From Lytechinus pictus (lineage: Eukaryota > Echinodermata > Echinoidea > Temnopleuroida > Toxopneustidae): DNA of 64,000 nt. This document shows positions 34,785 to 46,241 of the stretch, piece after piece. The position numbers and the translations under genes are program-made. How positions within the stretch are numbered: position 1 is the first letter of the stretch; each line of letters begins with the position of its first letter. The notes beneath the pieces are model-generated. The model was not told where the DNA came from. It saw nothing but the letters and a program-made list of their open reading frames with translations, and made no database searches. The stretch lies in the NCBI RefSeq assembly GCF_037042905.1, contig NC_087247.1:64503420-64567419 (forward strand). Direction: 5' to 3'.

Positions 34785-36728
34785 CAGTGGCGTAACAGGC
34801 GGGGGGGGGGGGGGGGGGGGGGGCAGGGGGGGCAAGTTGCCCCCCCTGGCGGATTTCACCGGGAAGATAAAAGAAAAACGGGAAAAAGAAAAAAAAGGAG
34901 GGAGAAAGAAAGGGAAAGGGGAAGGAAAGGGGAAAAGGAAAGGAGGAAAGGAAAGGGAAAGGGAAAAGAAAGGAAGAAAAAACTTTTTTTTAAAGAAAAG
35001 GAAGGAAAGCGGGAAAATGTACGAAAGACGAACATTTGAGAAAGAACAAATTATTCCGAAATAGGCCTATGTAATGCAATAGCACGGTGGGAAATAAATT
35101 AAAAGATGACAAAATGGCAAACAATAGCGGGAAACGAAGGTAGAATGTAATTATATAGTCAAAAGCTAATTATTGGAAAACAAAGAAAAGGGACAAGAAA
35201 AAAAAAATAACACGACCAGGCTGCCGATGATTGAAATTAAAGAGCGGGAAGAAAGATGGACTGCATACAACATAGTGCTATAAGCTTGCTAAATGTTATG
35301 CAAATAAGCTACCGGGGCTTTGCCCCAGACCCCACGCAGTAGGGGCTCTTCATTTATAACCTTCAAATGGCTCATCGCGCGCCAGCGTTCACAATCACGT
35401 TCAATCACTGCACAGGCGGGGGGGGGGGGGGGGGGGGGTCTCGGTTCCACACCCAAGAGGAAATAAAATAAATTATAGGAGACAACGTATAATGAAATGA
35501 ATGGAAACAATGAAATGTGCTATTTGCTGAATATAAAGGAAAAATCTATCACATACTAGTAATTAGAATGTAATTTCAATAGGCAATTTTTTTTCCAGCT
35601 CGCTTTGCACGCTGGCGACTTTTTATAATAATAATAACGCAGTTCTTTTATAGCGCATATCACATTATGTCATAACGTCCCTATGCGCTTCCAAAGGACT
35701 TGGATATTATTACTGGCTTTAGCCCCGCAGCCAGGTACCCATTCACCTCACCTGGGTTGAGTGCAGCACAATGTGAATGAATTTCTTGCTGAAGGAAATT
35801 ACGCCATGGCTGGGATTCGAACCCACGACCCTCTGTTTCAAAGTCAGACGACTAATCCACTGGGCCACAACGTTCCACATTTTTACAGATTTTCCCCACA
35901 TTACTATGTTTTGCCCCTCAAAATATTTGGTTTATTACGCAACTGGGTTGAATAAATGTGTTGTGTAAAAGCTATATCCTGTACATGCCCGCGATTTGAT
36001 TAAAATAGCGGCAATCTGCGAGGTTTAAATGGCTTTGATATCAAGAAGTTCCGGGGGCTCCGCCCCGGACCCCAACCGCACAGCACTTCGTATGGAAGGG
36101 TTGGGCCATGGCCCCAAAAAGTTCTACAAACAAGAACAAAAAAAGGAGGAAAGAAAAGCAAAGGAAAAGTGTAGAATATGATTTTATTTACTGAATATAA
36201 TATTTAAAAAAAGCTCAAAGTTAGATTCTTCTTTGTTTGCAGTATGTGTATTTTGTTTCCTTTATTGTAAAGCGCGTAGAGAAACTTTCAGTTTATTATG
36301 CGCTATCTAAGAGAAGTATTATTAGTAGTATTATTATTATTATCATGAAAAGGTGATTTTTTTTCTCGCTCGCTTCTCTTGCTCGGGACTTATATAAAGC
36401 ATTTTTTTAGCTCATGTGCTATACTGCGCCCCTCGTTTTTTTTTCTCTCTTCACGCTACTGCCGAAAAGAAGAGTGAAATATATTATTATCTGGATATAA
36501 TGTCAAAATCTGTCACAAAATTTGATTTTTGTATTAAAAAGGTCAAAATTTTTGCTTGCTTGCTTCGCTCGCTCACAACTTTTTTTTTAAGATAAATTCT
36601 GCCCGATACGCAATATCTGGCTTTCTCAAAATAGTCGCCTCATTACACCATTACCCCTGTTCATACCATGATATGACCGGGAAATTTGCTCTTGCCCCCC
36701 CTGGCCACTGACCCCTGTTACGCCGCTG
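34785..36728. mobile_element. Non-autonomous hAT element, 1944 bp, TSD GTCGGGTA
   Basis: CAGTGGCGTAACAGGCGG at left and the inverse of CAGCGGCGTAACAGGGG at right are flanked by GTCGGGTA (34777-34784, 36729-36736). An AG-rich tract follows the left G-run. A tRNA-derived SINE lies inside, along with GGGGGCTCCGCCCCGGACCC-type GC motifs. Confidence 0.93.
35622..35874 (-). mobile_element. tRNA-derived SINE with a LINE-type tail
   Basis: On the minus strand the head has an A box (TGGCCCAGTGGATTAG) and a B box (GGTTCGAATCC) like a tRNA. A body with GTGAATGGGTACCTGGC follows, a core shared by several marine SINE families. The tail GCGCTATAAAAGAACTGCG plus (TTA)n matches CR1/L2 3' ends. It is a SINE and not a tRNA gene: the acceptor stem does not pair and the transcript continues. 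Confidence 0.85.
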
Positions 36729-36900
36729 GTCGGGTAGAAGCCGCGCGCAGCCTACCCATGAACTGTCTAGCAAGAATTAGCTCGACACAGGCCTAGAGGT
36801 AGTAGAGTAGGACTAGGTCCGACAACGTTAGATTTGGTCGAGATTGGTTAAAAATCAGCAAGGACTAGGTCCACAAAGTTAAAGAGAAGAGGGATATAAA

Positions 36901-37074
36901 ACAAATATATCAGGCGTTTCTTTCGAAAGCATAGTGGGAATTATTAATCCTCGGTTGGACTGGCAATGTAACTATTTTTCCCTCGGGGCTTCGCCCCTCG
37001 GGAAAAATAGTAATTGTCAGTCCAACCTCGGATAAATAATTCCCACTATACTTTCTCAAAGCCTGATATATTTG
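36901..37074. repeat. 174-bp hairpin (fold-back MITE)
   Basis: ACAAATATATCAGGC at left and GCCTGATATATTTGT at right. Almost the entire length pairs through ATAGTGGGAATTATT, CCTCGGTTGGACTG and CTATTTTTCCCTCGGGG to a short centre near CTTCGCC. Confidence 0.9.
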
Positions 37075-38078
37075 TATAATAATATATATATTATATTACA
37101 TACATATTTCTTTCATAACTTTATGAAACTTATTTCGCTGAGGGCCTATGACATTGTGTTCATCATTCCTGGTGCTCGCAATTTCTGTTTAATGAAATAT
37201 ATAATCCTGTTGTACTAAAACATCCCAGTTTCAAGTCAATATACACCATATACAAGTATTTCGTCGCACTTCGAGTTATTGTTTTATGTAGTGACTTGCT
37301 TCTCTTTCATGACTACTTAAAGAGATTGCCCCCTTTTAAAGTTTGAATATAAAATATTCCCAGTTAGTGCTTACGTTCGCATTAGTGGATTGGTGAGATA
37401 TGTCTGCTCTTCATGAATTCCTGAAAACAGTCCTTAAAATTTTCCCTTTACTGGTCTGAATACTCTATCAGAAATTTTCAGCTCGCGCTTCGCTCTCGCA
37501 TGAAATACGTATGGTCTTAGTTAATTTTTACAAACAAGCCTGAGAATGCCCCTCTTCAGGTCTGATATTCAAAAATTTCAGCTCGCGCTTAGCGCTCGCA
37601 GTATTTGATTAGTGAGATACATATGTTCATGATTACAATGAGTGCTTCATGTGTTTAGGTGTAATTCTTACAAAATCAGCAAGTGCTTGACGCACACGTT
37701 AGATGACTGGTGAGATATGTATGCTCTTCATTAATTCCGAAAAACTATAGTCCTTTTGTCCCTGTTTGGGTTTAATACATACAAATATTTCAGCTCGCGC
37801 TTCGCGCTCGCATTGTTTGTTTAGTGAGACAGGTACATATCATGATTACAAAAAATTGCTTATCTCCCTTTTTTATTTAGGTCTGAATGTCAAAGATTTT
37901 CAGCTCGCGCTTCGCGCTCGCATTATTCAATCAGTGAGATACATATCTGTTTAATGACACAGTCCTTAAAATGCTTTTATTAGGTCAGTATACCTTGCAA
38001 TTGAGTGCGCTTCGCGCGCACGGTAAGTGACTCAAGTTTTTCTGGTGCCCCCATGCCGTGACCCACGGTACGCCACTG

Positions 38079-39121
38079 GTACAACAGGATTATATATCTC
38101 CTTAAACAGACAATGTGAGCACCAGGAACGTTGAACACATATTGGCCCTGAGCAAATTAGAAAAAAATTATTATATAATATAACATAATATATATAATAT
38201 AATATAACATAATATTTTTTTGTTTCATCATGACTTTATTCAAGTTCAAAGACACTGATATAATATATATACATAAAGAGACCAGGTCCACCGTTTCCAT
38301 TCCAAACAAATGGCAGGTCAATGCATGGATTACAAAACAAGTAACACGTATATACAAAAATAGAAAATTATTTAGAGTAACATAAATGCAGGAAAATAAT
38401 CGTTTAAAGCTGTCGTTAATATCACGTTGAAAAAAACAAAACACTTCATCAAATTTCCTAAATTAGAGTTGGATATGTAAATGGAGTTAATTATTGCGTA
38501 TAATTTGAAATGTACAGATAATATTATGAGAGGTGTTACATATCCAATTTCCACTACGGTATCGTCTTAATTATTATTATTATACGGACGTGATCATTAT
38601 ATGTTTTTGTGTATTCAGATCAACATAATTAGCTATTGACATAACAAAGTTCTAAAAGAAATACTAGTAAAGTACATTTGCATTACGCTAAAAAAAACAT
38701 AACTAAGCAAATTATCTTGGGCCCTTGGGGATGGTTACGGGACCAAGTGTCGTACCTCCCCCAAGGTTCGCTCTTTTCTTGCTTAAAATATCGAAAAAGA
38801 GGATAGTATGGCGAGTTTAGAAAGGGTATGGAAAATTCGGTTGGTCGGATTTTTGAATTTGTTGTTCTGAGGAGTTTTTTAAGGCGGTGTTTATTATTCC
38901 GGTTTACTAGGCCCCTTGCCCCGACTTCTACAGCGTAGAATGACACCGTGTACTCCTTTTTCTTGATATAACATTATAATGTACAATACTTTCTTCTTTC
39001 CCACTACGTTTCTCTTCCTTTCTCCCTCCTTTTCTCCTTTCCCCCGGTGTTTTTTTTGCCAGCCGATGGGGAGGGGGAGGGGGGGAGGGTACGTGTCCCT
39101 CGTACCCCCAGTTCGCCACTG
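38079..39121 (+). mobile_element. Right part of the outer array-carrying element
   Basis: It resumes the sequence expected after 18478, is interrupted by a LINE fragment (38215-38953), then continues with CTTCTTTCCCACTACGTTTC, a G-rich tract and the terminal CCAGTTCGCCACTG. Confidence 0.75.
38215..38953 (-). pseudogene. Non-LTR retrotransposon 3' fragment
   Basis: On the minus strand the start encodes YAVEVGARGLVNRNNKHRL, a C-terminal motif found in some LINE ORF2 proteins, followed by a 3' UTR and AATAAAGTCATGATGAAAC. It is inserted in the outer element: the host sequence reads continuously across it. Confidence 0.6.
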
Positions 39122-39149
39122 CCTATGATAAGAAAAGGAAAGTGGTGAT

Positions 39150-39285
39150 ATCATCAGCCCACCTAATGTATTTTAATGATGACGTGCATAACTGTTTCCT
39201 TAAATGCTAAAGTTTGAAATTCAATAGCTTCGATATTCTTATCAGGTTTTGATGAAATTTCAGCTCGGTGAATTTTACTTTATAT
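39150..39285 (+). repeat. Fold-back MITE family C, right-arm fragment
   Basis: GATATCATCAGCCCACCTAATG, AAATTCAATAGCTTCG and TTTGATGAAATTTCAGCTC match the right arm of 51667-52284. Confidence 0.75.
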
Positions 39286-39751
39286 ATTTAAATATACCGG
39301 CAAGTATCGGGCCGTACAGGGCCCTGCATGGGAACGATTTATTTTATTTTTGCTTTACAAGGGGTGCTGATGTAAGTTTGAAGTAGTGATGTGTTCATCG
39401 CAAAGCTTTTCGTTACAATAAACCAGGGGCGGATCCAGCCTTCGCCAATAGGGGGGGGGGGGCGGAAATTCGTTTCAGCCATATTTTCCCCGATCGGCAG
39501 CTCGAAGATGATTTGTGATTGTTTCTTTGAAGGGGTAGTCCTCATTAGTCACTTCTTAGCTTTATTCTTATAAATTCATATATAATATCATAATCCTTAT
39601 TTATATGATGCGAGCGCGAAGCGCGAGCTAATTTTTTGGAAATTTTATGTATTTTTTCCTAAAATTTGAACATTCTGGGCAATGTTTGTTATCCTGAAAA
39701 AAATGTGTATGCAACTTAGTAATTACTATGAACGCAAAGCGCGAGCAGAAA

Positions 39752-40470
39752 TAATAATAAATAATAATAATAATTGGATTTATATAGCGCTTTTTCCAGA
39801 GGATACAAAGCGCTGTTGATTGCATAAGACAAGTTAAGGCTTATGGTTATATAAGTGTGTTTTGAGATGTTTTTTGAAGAGGTCAAGAGAAGAGAGATTT
39901 CGAAGAGATGGAGGGAGTTTGTTCCAAAGACGGGGGGCAAGAGATTGAAAGGAGTTGAAACCGGCCTGTTTTCTGGATTTTGGAATGACATAGGAAGGAG
40001 CAGCTGCAGAACGAAGAGAGTAGGTAGATCTTTGTTGCTGAAATAACGAAGAAATGTAAGAAGGTAGTATGTTTGACAGAGACTTATAGGTTTGAACAAG
40101 TATTCGATAATGTATTCTATCAGAAACAGGTAGCCAATGTAGTTCATTTAGAAGAGGGGTAGCATGACACCATTTTGGTTTTTGACAGATTAATCGTGCA
40201 CATTTGTTCTGAAGGCGTTGAAGTCTTCCAAGAACCTGTTTACTAATACCCCCAAGCAAGCAACCACCATAGTCGAGCCTGGAGAGCACAAGAGCCCTAA
40301 CAACATTATGACACGTGTCCTTATCCAGGAAACTTCTAATGATTGAGATTATATATTTGCCAGTTGAGAGTGCGACACAAGTATGTTACATGTTCGGTCA
40401 TTTTCATTTCACTATCAAAAACAACTCCTAAATCCTTAATGGTTGAAGATAATGAACTGATGGAAAAGAT
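39752..40470 (-). mobile_element. 5'-truncated CR1/L2 LINE
   Basis: The minus strand ends GCGCTATATAAATCCAAT plus (ATT)n. Host array sequence continues on both sides: CGCGAGCAGAAA before and GAAAAGATACCTGTTAGAGACTG after, as at 15590-15640. Confidence 0.82.
39834..40289 (-). pseudogene. CR1/L2 reverse transcriptase C-terminal fragment
   Basis: SRLDYGGCLLGGI, RLQRLQNKCARLI, LNELHWLPVSDRIHYRI and WNKLPPSLRNLSSLDLF. It is the same domain as 19337-20185 but from a different subfamily. The polymerase palm is absent. Confidence 0.87.
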
Positions 40471-41006
40471 ACCTGTTAGAGACTGCGTGCAGTTAGCATT
40501 TAACAATCAAATAATGCGAGCGCGAAGCGCGAGCTGATTTTTTTATAACATTTTCACCTAAAGAATGGAAATTCTAAGCACTTTTTGTAACTCAAGCAGA
40601 ATAGGTATATAAGTAGACAATTGATGCGAGCGGAAAATTTCGAGATTTAGTCCTATAATATTTACTGAACGAGACACTCGATTAGTCATGTTTTGTAAAT
40701 CATGAAAAGCGCGAGCAGAAAATTTGTATATACGTTTTGAACTGGTACCTGTTGAAAAGGTACCTGTTAAGGACTGCTTGCACTTAGTCATGAAGGCGTT
40801 ACATATTTCAATAATTAAAAAATGCGAGCGCGAAGCGCGAGTTGAAAATTTTTGAAAATTTCTAAAGAAAGAATTGAACATTTTATTCAATTTTTGTAAT
40901 CGTGAACAGGATAGCTATATAATTCAACAATTGATGCGAGCGCGAAGCGCGAGCAGAAAAAAAATCGAGATTTAGACCTAAAAATGGGCCACTCTGTTCA
41001 TGTTTT

Positions 41007-41078
41007 TTAAACAGCCATAGGCTGATCGAGGGCTTTTTACCATGTTTAGATAAAATAAATCAATCAAAATCAATGTTT
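41007..41078 (+). repeat. Minimal LINE 3'-end insertion (about 70 bp)
   Basis: CAGCCATAGGCTGATCGAGG to AAAATAAATCAATCAAAATC, inserted in an array unit, with ATGTTTTTTAA before and ATGTTTTGTAA after as a probable target duplication. Confidence 0.6.
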
Positions 41079-42307
41079 TGTAAATCATGAAAAGGATGAG
41101 TAATTGGGGGTCTTCCTACATTAATAATGCGAGCACAAAGCGCGAGCAGAAAAAAATTGATATTGTGATCTGAAACTGGATAATGATTTAAATAGAGAAC
41201 AAGTTGAGTATTTGAATAAACATGCGCGCGCGTGTTTCATATTTAGACCTAGAATCTAGGCATTCTAAATACATCTTTAATCATGAAAATCATGAAACAT
41301 TGATATTCCGATCTGAAAAAAGAGTCAATTACATTTTTATATTTCAAGCACTTTGTGGGAAAATTGTAAGGTGGATATGGATCGAACTTAAAAAAAGAGC
41401 TAAAATTTTCATTATTATTACTTTGAGTTTTGACATAGGACCGGGACATCCTTACGACATGTCATGAAAATGATGACTATCTTCCTATTCCTCTTGCTAA
41501 GCGCGAGATGAAACAAAAGGGACAATTTAATTATTAAATTAATATCATATTTATTAATGCCTAATGAGGGCGCGAAATCTGAAGATATTAAGGCATAAAA
41601 ACTGGACATTTCACTTTTGTAATCATGAATAGGATGCATCATATATTTTTAACCATTAATGCGAGCGCAAATCGCGAGCTAAAATTTTTGATAAACTGTC
41701 ATGAAAAGGGGATTTTAAGTAGTTTGTTGTATAATCAATATTGAAACATACATAACTCGCCAATCAAAATGCCAGCGTGCAGCGCTAGCTGATACGTCTT
41801 GACAATCAGACTGACCTGAAAAGGGATATTTTGAAAACTTTATGGAATACACGAAAATAATAGGTACCTGATAAATAAAAATTTGCGAGCACGCAGCGCA
41901 AGCAGCAAATGTTGATAAAATTATTCAGACCATAAAACTGACATTTTTACAGAGCACTTCTTAAAAATAAATTTGTAAATCACACAAAATAATGAAAGTT
42001 CGATTTCCGAGGTGAAATATGTTTTGTATATTGACTTCCAAACTTGATATTTGAGCTCCATATTGAACAAGATATTTAAATCACCTAACAGGCAATGCGA
42101 GCGCGAAGCGCGAGCGAAAATTTTATACAGTGGCACGAAAGATTATTTTTATTTTCCAAGTCTTCCCCTCATCTTATTTTATGCACTCGTCGTCCTTCTC
42201 TTCTTTTTCCTCCTCTCTTTTCCCTCCTTTTTTCTTTCCCTTTTTTTTCTTGTTTTGCTCCGCCAATAGGGGGGGGGGGGCCCTCGGCCCCCCTGGATCC
42301 GCCTATG

Positions 42308-42541
42308 GGGACAAGGGGCGGGAAAATTTGACAAGCAAAAAAAAGGTTATCATCCCAAAAGTACGGTCATCTCGTCTAAACTCGTCCCAAAATACATGTT
42401 TTATTTCGATTTAGAATGATGTATTTCTTACCATCATAAAATACAAAAAATAGTAGGGGAGACATTTGATATTGTGTCCCCCCTACTATTTTGAGTAGGG
42501 GGGACACGTCCCCCCTGTCCCCCCTGGGATTTCCGCCCATG
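42308..42541. mobile_element. MITE remnant with GGGGGACA/TGTCCCCC subterminal repeats
   Basis: It ends CCCTGGGATTTCCGCCCATG; a perfect internal hairpin GTCCCCCCTACTATTTTGAG is followed by its inverse. The left end abuts 42307 and is uncertain. Confidence 0.5.
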
Positions 42542-43156
42542 CAATAAACAAATCAAAAGCTCCTGTGAGCTAAATTAATACAGTAAATTTAATTCCCCTC
42601 TCAATATTGCACCTTGAAAATAATGTGGCGCAGAACAAGAAGTGGTTCTGCCTGTGTCGGGCAAAGAGTTAATGACAATGTTCACATCTTTTTTAGGCTA
42701 TTAAATTCAAGAATATTAGGGGGTTTTGTAACCTGAAAATAGGGGCGGCAGCCCAGCCAGGATCGAATAATACAACTTCCTGTGTCCCGTCAACAGGTGC
42801 AGAGTAACAGTGCTTGTCAACCAATTATAATCAAGGTAAGTTTTCAGATCGAAAAACTTGTCGGACAAGAATATTGATGAAACGTGGGTTCCACCCCCAT
42901 GTACCTCTCACGGTTTCACTAACTTGTTAGCACCTCGATCGAAATGACCAACACTTTACATGGTCTTTCAATGACTGTGTAAACAGTCCAAGACAACCAT
43001 CTATAATACAGAGAATGAATTAGCCAATAATTTTATTCATATGGTTTTAAGAGACTACAGCTTAGAGAACTTTGACTATAAATATACTCCCGGAATATAT
43101 ATGGTATAACAGTCGAAAAACCAATCCACATTTAAAGGGGATCGAGGGGCATCTAA
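42542..43156. other. Unassigned interval
   Basis: Unique AT-rich DNA; no exon or repeat recognised. Confidence 0.35.
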
Positions 43157-43622
43157 AGGTCAAGTCTACCCCAGAAAAATGTTGCTTTGAATAAACAGAG
43201 AAAAGTCAAACTAGCATAAGGCTGAAAATTTCATCAACATCGGTTGTAAAATAAGAAAGTTATGACATTTTAAAGTTTCGCTTTATATTTTTCACAAAAC
43301 AGTGATATGCACAACTCAGTGACATGCAAATGAGAGAGTCGATGATGTCCCACACTCACTATTTCTTTTGGTTTTTTTGTTTGTTTGAATTATACAATAT
43401 TTTATTTTTTTACAGATTAAGGACCAACTTGACTGAACCATAGTATCAAACAATGATCAAACAATCAAACAATTTCATATGATGAAATACAAAAGAAATA
43501 GTGAGTGTATGTCACCAGTCTCCTCATTTTGCATGCCGACCAGGATGTGCATTTCAGTGTTATGCTTGCTGGATTTTTCTCTTTTTATTCAAATAGACTT
43601 TTTGTTGGGGTGAACATGTCCT
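43157..43622. mobile_element. Fold-back MITE family A copy
   Basis: AGGTCAAGTCTACCCC at left (preceded by CTAA) and GGTGAACATGTCCT-TTAA at right. It is shorter than the reference copy because the right arm is partly deleted. Confidence 0.85.
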
Positions 43623-44589
43623 TTAAGTTCCCGCGTCATTGTATTGAAGCATGAAGCTTCTATTCTGCTTTTCAGAAATTTGTTCCCACTGTGATAATGA
43701 TATTTTTTCTTTGCTTGTAATGCAGAAATATCCGTAGGCTGTTTTCTCATGTTTCTCTCTGAAAAAAAATCCAAGGCATCTCTACCGTAAACATGCGTGT
43801 CAAACTTTTGTTGCTTCGCCACAATGGCATGAATGAATAGGTACGGCTGAATGCAAAGGATCATATTTCTTTCATTCTATCCGAGTTTTTGAGTTTATCT
43901 TTGGGTATTGCTGGGACCTCGGAAAATTCAACCATTCACTGTGAATAAAATTCAATGGTAGATACGTGATCTTTGTTGTTTACGTGTCTCGTTTTATTAA
44001 AAAAAAGACTTATCCAACGCAAGTCTACATCCCTATCAAGTTAAAGCAGAAACTGTGAAAATATCAGATTCTTTTGCCAATATCAATCTATCAGTTTTTG
44101 TTTTGCTTTTTTTTTTAAATACGTTCTCTTTTTATGTAACATAATTTTTTTACCTGTACATTGAGTTGTTTTATTTTTTATTTCTGAATTGCATACATGT
44201 AATATGTTTATTATTATTATTATTATCATTATCACCATCATCAACATTATACACGGACGTTCTGAAGAACAGCCTTTGGCTGATGTACGTGTACCGTGTC
44301 GAAATAAAATAAATGAAAATGAAAGCAAAACGCCATGAGTGCAAAATTATATGCATTCAATGTGATATTTTTCAGGCACACCTACTTTTGTTAGTGCATA
44401 CCACATAATTGTCAGAATGCATATAAAAACCTGAATGAAATTATGGAATGTTCCTATACATGCATGCTGATTTACAAAACTGATGGTCCCATATCCGGGT
44501 CCAATATACGCAGAATTTCATATAACTACGCCATTCCTCAGATCTCCATCAACGGATATATTTCAAATAGATGAGCAAAGGCTGTTAGA
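43623..44589. other. Mostly unassigned, with a LINE-like 3' tail
   Basis: At 44200-44325 an (ATT)n tract and GAACAGCCTTTGGCTGATGT...AATAAAATAAATGAAAATG resemble a non-LTR 3' end on the plus strand. The rest is unique. Confidence 0.4.
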
Positions 44590-44890
44590 AGGACCGGGTT
44601 GTGATATTTTTGTTTTTGTTTGTTTTATGGTAACTCCCGTAGGAACTCGGCAGGACAGCATTTTGCTGGTAAACGCCAAGCTGGTATATAACCCGTATAT
44701 AACCAATTACCTAGGAAACATTTTACGTCTAGGTTAATCAGTCACAATGGCAGACCTTCTAGACGACAGATATTACTCTCGGGCCTTTTTATCAAAGTGG
44801 AGACAATGGCAGAGTGGGGATTCGAACTCACAATCTTGCGATTATGAGTCCAATGCTCTAACCATGCAGTGGATCATACATACATTCTCA
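44590..44890 (-). mobile_element. tRNA-derived SINE
   Basis: Minus strand: TGGTTAGAGCATTGGACTC (A box), anticodon-like CAT, then GTGAGTTCGAATCCCC (B box), followed by a non-tRNA body. The 5' acceptor half is not tRNA-like, so this is not a functional tRNA-Met gene. Confidence 0.75.
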
Positions 44891-46237
44891 TCATTAATAT
44901 ATACACATACCTTGATTAGATTTTGCTGATACTCCATTTCTGCATTCTAGTACATAATGCATGATGAGGATTTATTGGTGTTAAAATCCATCGTTTACAA
45001 AAAGTCACCTATTTTATTAGACACTCGATCTTCCCATGCATACTCCAGATTCATACTCAAGACTCCACTATCCATACTTAATTCTCTTTTCCTTTCCCTT
45101 CCTCATATGCTGAAGTGTTAAATTATTTATGAAATTTATCCATTACGCATCATGATAATAACTAGCTGCAAGGGGGGGGGGGCAGGTGCACTTGGTTAAT
45201 CGTACCGCAGTTTCAGGTCATATCCTTTCTCAGGTTGTAACGTTCAGTCATGCATGATAGAGTGACCTGTTCAAGCGAGCACTCTGGTTAAGAGCAGAGA
45301 GTTATTGGTGTCTTTTGAAAATTATCAGCATATAGGTAAGTTTTACTTAATATTATATTTTGTAAACCATATCAAGTCATATTTTACTGCATCTAATGAT
45401 GGAGCTCGATGTAGAGACCCGATAGAGACTATCTCAAGTGTTTGTTTTTCCACCCGAATGCAATGAGTTTAGCATTCAATTCGGTATATGATTTTGCTGA
45501 TGTGAAAAAATAACCAATGACCTTATATACTGCATTTAGTGCATTATACAGCAGAATGGACGGAAATGAACGGAAGGTAAATGTAGAACAAGATCAAATC
45601 GAAAAGCTTTATGATTGTCTCCACCTATAATTTAATTGTAATGCGCAGGCTTGTTCTGCCAAATGCTTCTGCTCTTGGTTTAGAAAATAGAGGACTTAAA
45701 TGTACCACAATGTTTCACTGTACTGTATAAAGGCTACTCAGAATGGCTTCATATTTCTCCTCTTTAAAGACATTCATTGAGATAGATCCTAAATCATGAC
45801 CTCATAATTCATTCAAATCATTCCCCTTCCTTATTTGATTCATTTTTCGTCTTCCTTATTTTTCTTCTCCCCAGCCCCTTTGCGCCGACAATGGATGGGG
45901 GGGGGGGGGGGGGGGGGCTACTTAGGCCCTTGGATCCGGTTATGATTCATAATGGTGGGGCCGGGGGAAGGTGGACCTGAAGGACAAGGATTTTTTTTTG
46001 TGTGTGGGATGTGCGGATTTTTCTTTTCTTTATTTCTTTATTTTATGTATTTTCTTCATTTTTTTCTGTGAATTGAAAAATTAATGGACCAGTTTGATTG
46101 ATCCATAGATTTTTATATGGATAAGTTTATGAATTCCTTATTTTAATGGTACCTGCATATATTATTGAAGTTATTTGTCAATTTAGGTTTAAATTTCACA
46201 TTTTGTAAATGTCACTGAACGAATATCATTAAAACAC
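44891..46237. other. Unassigned interval with G-runs
   Basis: G-runs near 45173 and 45898 (the latter preceded by TTTGCGCCGACAATGG) are probably MITE ends. No exon is seen. Confidence 0.35.
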
Positions 46238-46241
46238 TTAA

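Larger units (their letters stand above)
34094..38078 (-). mobile_element. Array-carrying hAT-like element nested in the previous one
   Basis: CAGTGGCGTAACTACGG at left; the right end is the inverse of CAGTGGCGTACCGTGGG. The array cores (GCTCGCGCTTCGCGCTCGC at about 37480-37920) point leftward. The host array continues after it with ACAACAGGATTATATATCTC, as expected from 18478. A foreign block (about 34255-37075) sits inside its AT-rich region. Confidence 0.8.
39424..42307 (+). mobile_element. 2.9-kb array-carrying element with GGCGGATCCAG termini
   Basis: It opens CAGGGGCGGATCCAG and ends with the inverse of CATAGGCGGATCCAGGGG. The interior is the GCGAGCGCGAAGCGCGAGC array in the same unit order as 15545-18900, with an L2 insertion (39752-40470) and a minimal LINE tail (41007-41078). 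A convincing target duplication was not found. Confidence 0.75.

Noticed and set aside
34668..35064. Glycine- and lysine-rich frames of 63 to 164 codons
   Set aside because: They cross G-runs and an AG-rich tract at the left end of a hAT element.
35803..35874. A tRNA gene
   Set aside because: A and B boxes are present, but the acceptor stem does not pair and a SINE body with a LINE tail follows.
44815..44875. A tRNA-Met gene (CAT anticodon)
   Set aside because: The 5' half of the acceptor stem is missing and a SINE-type body follows.
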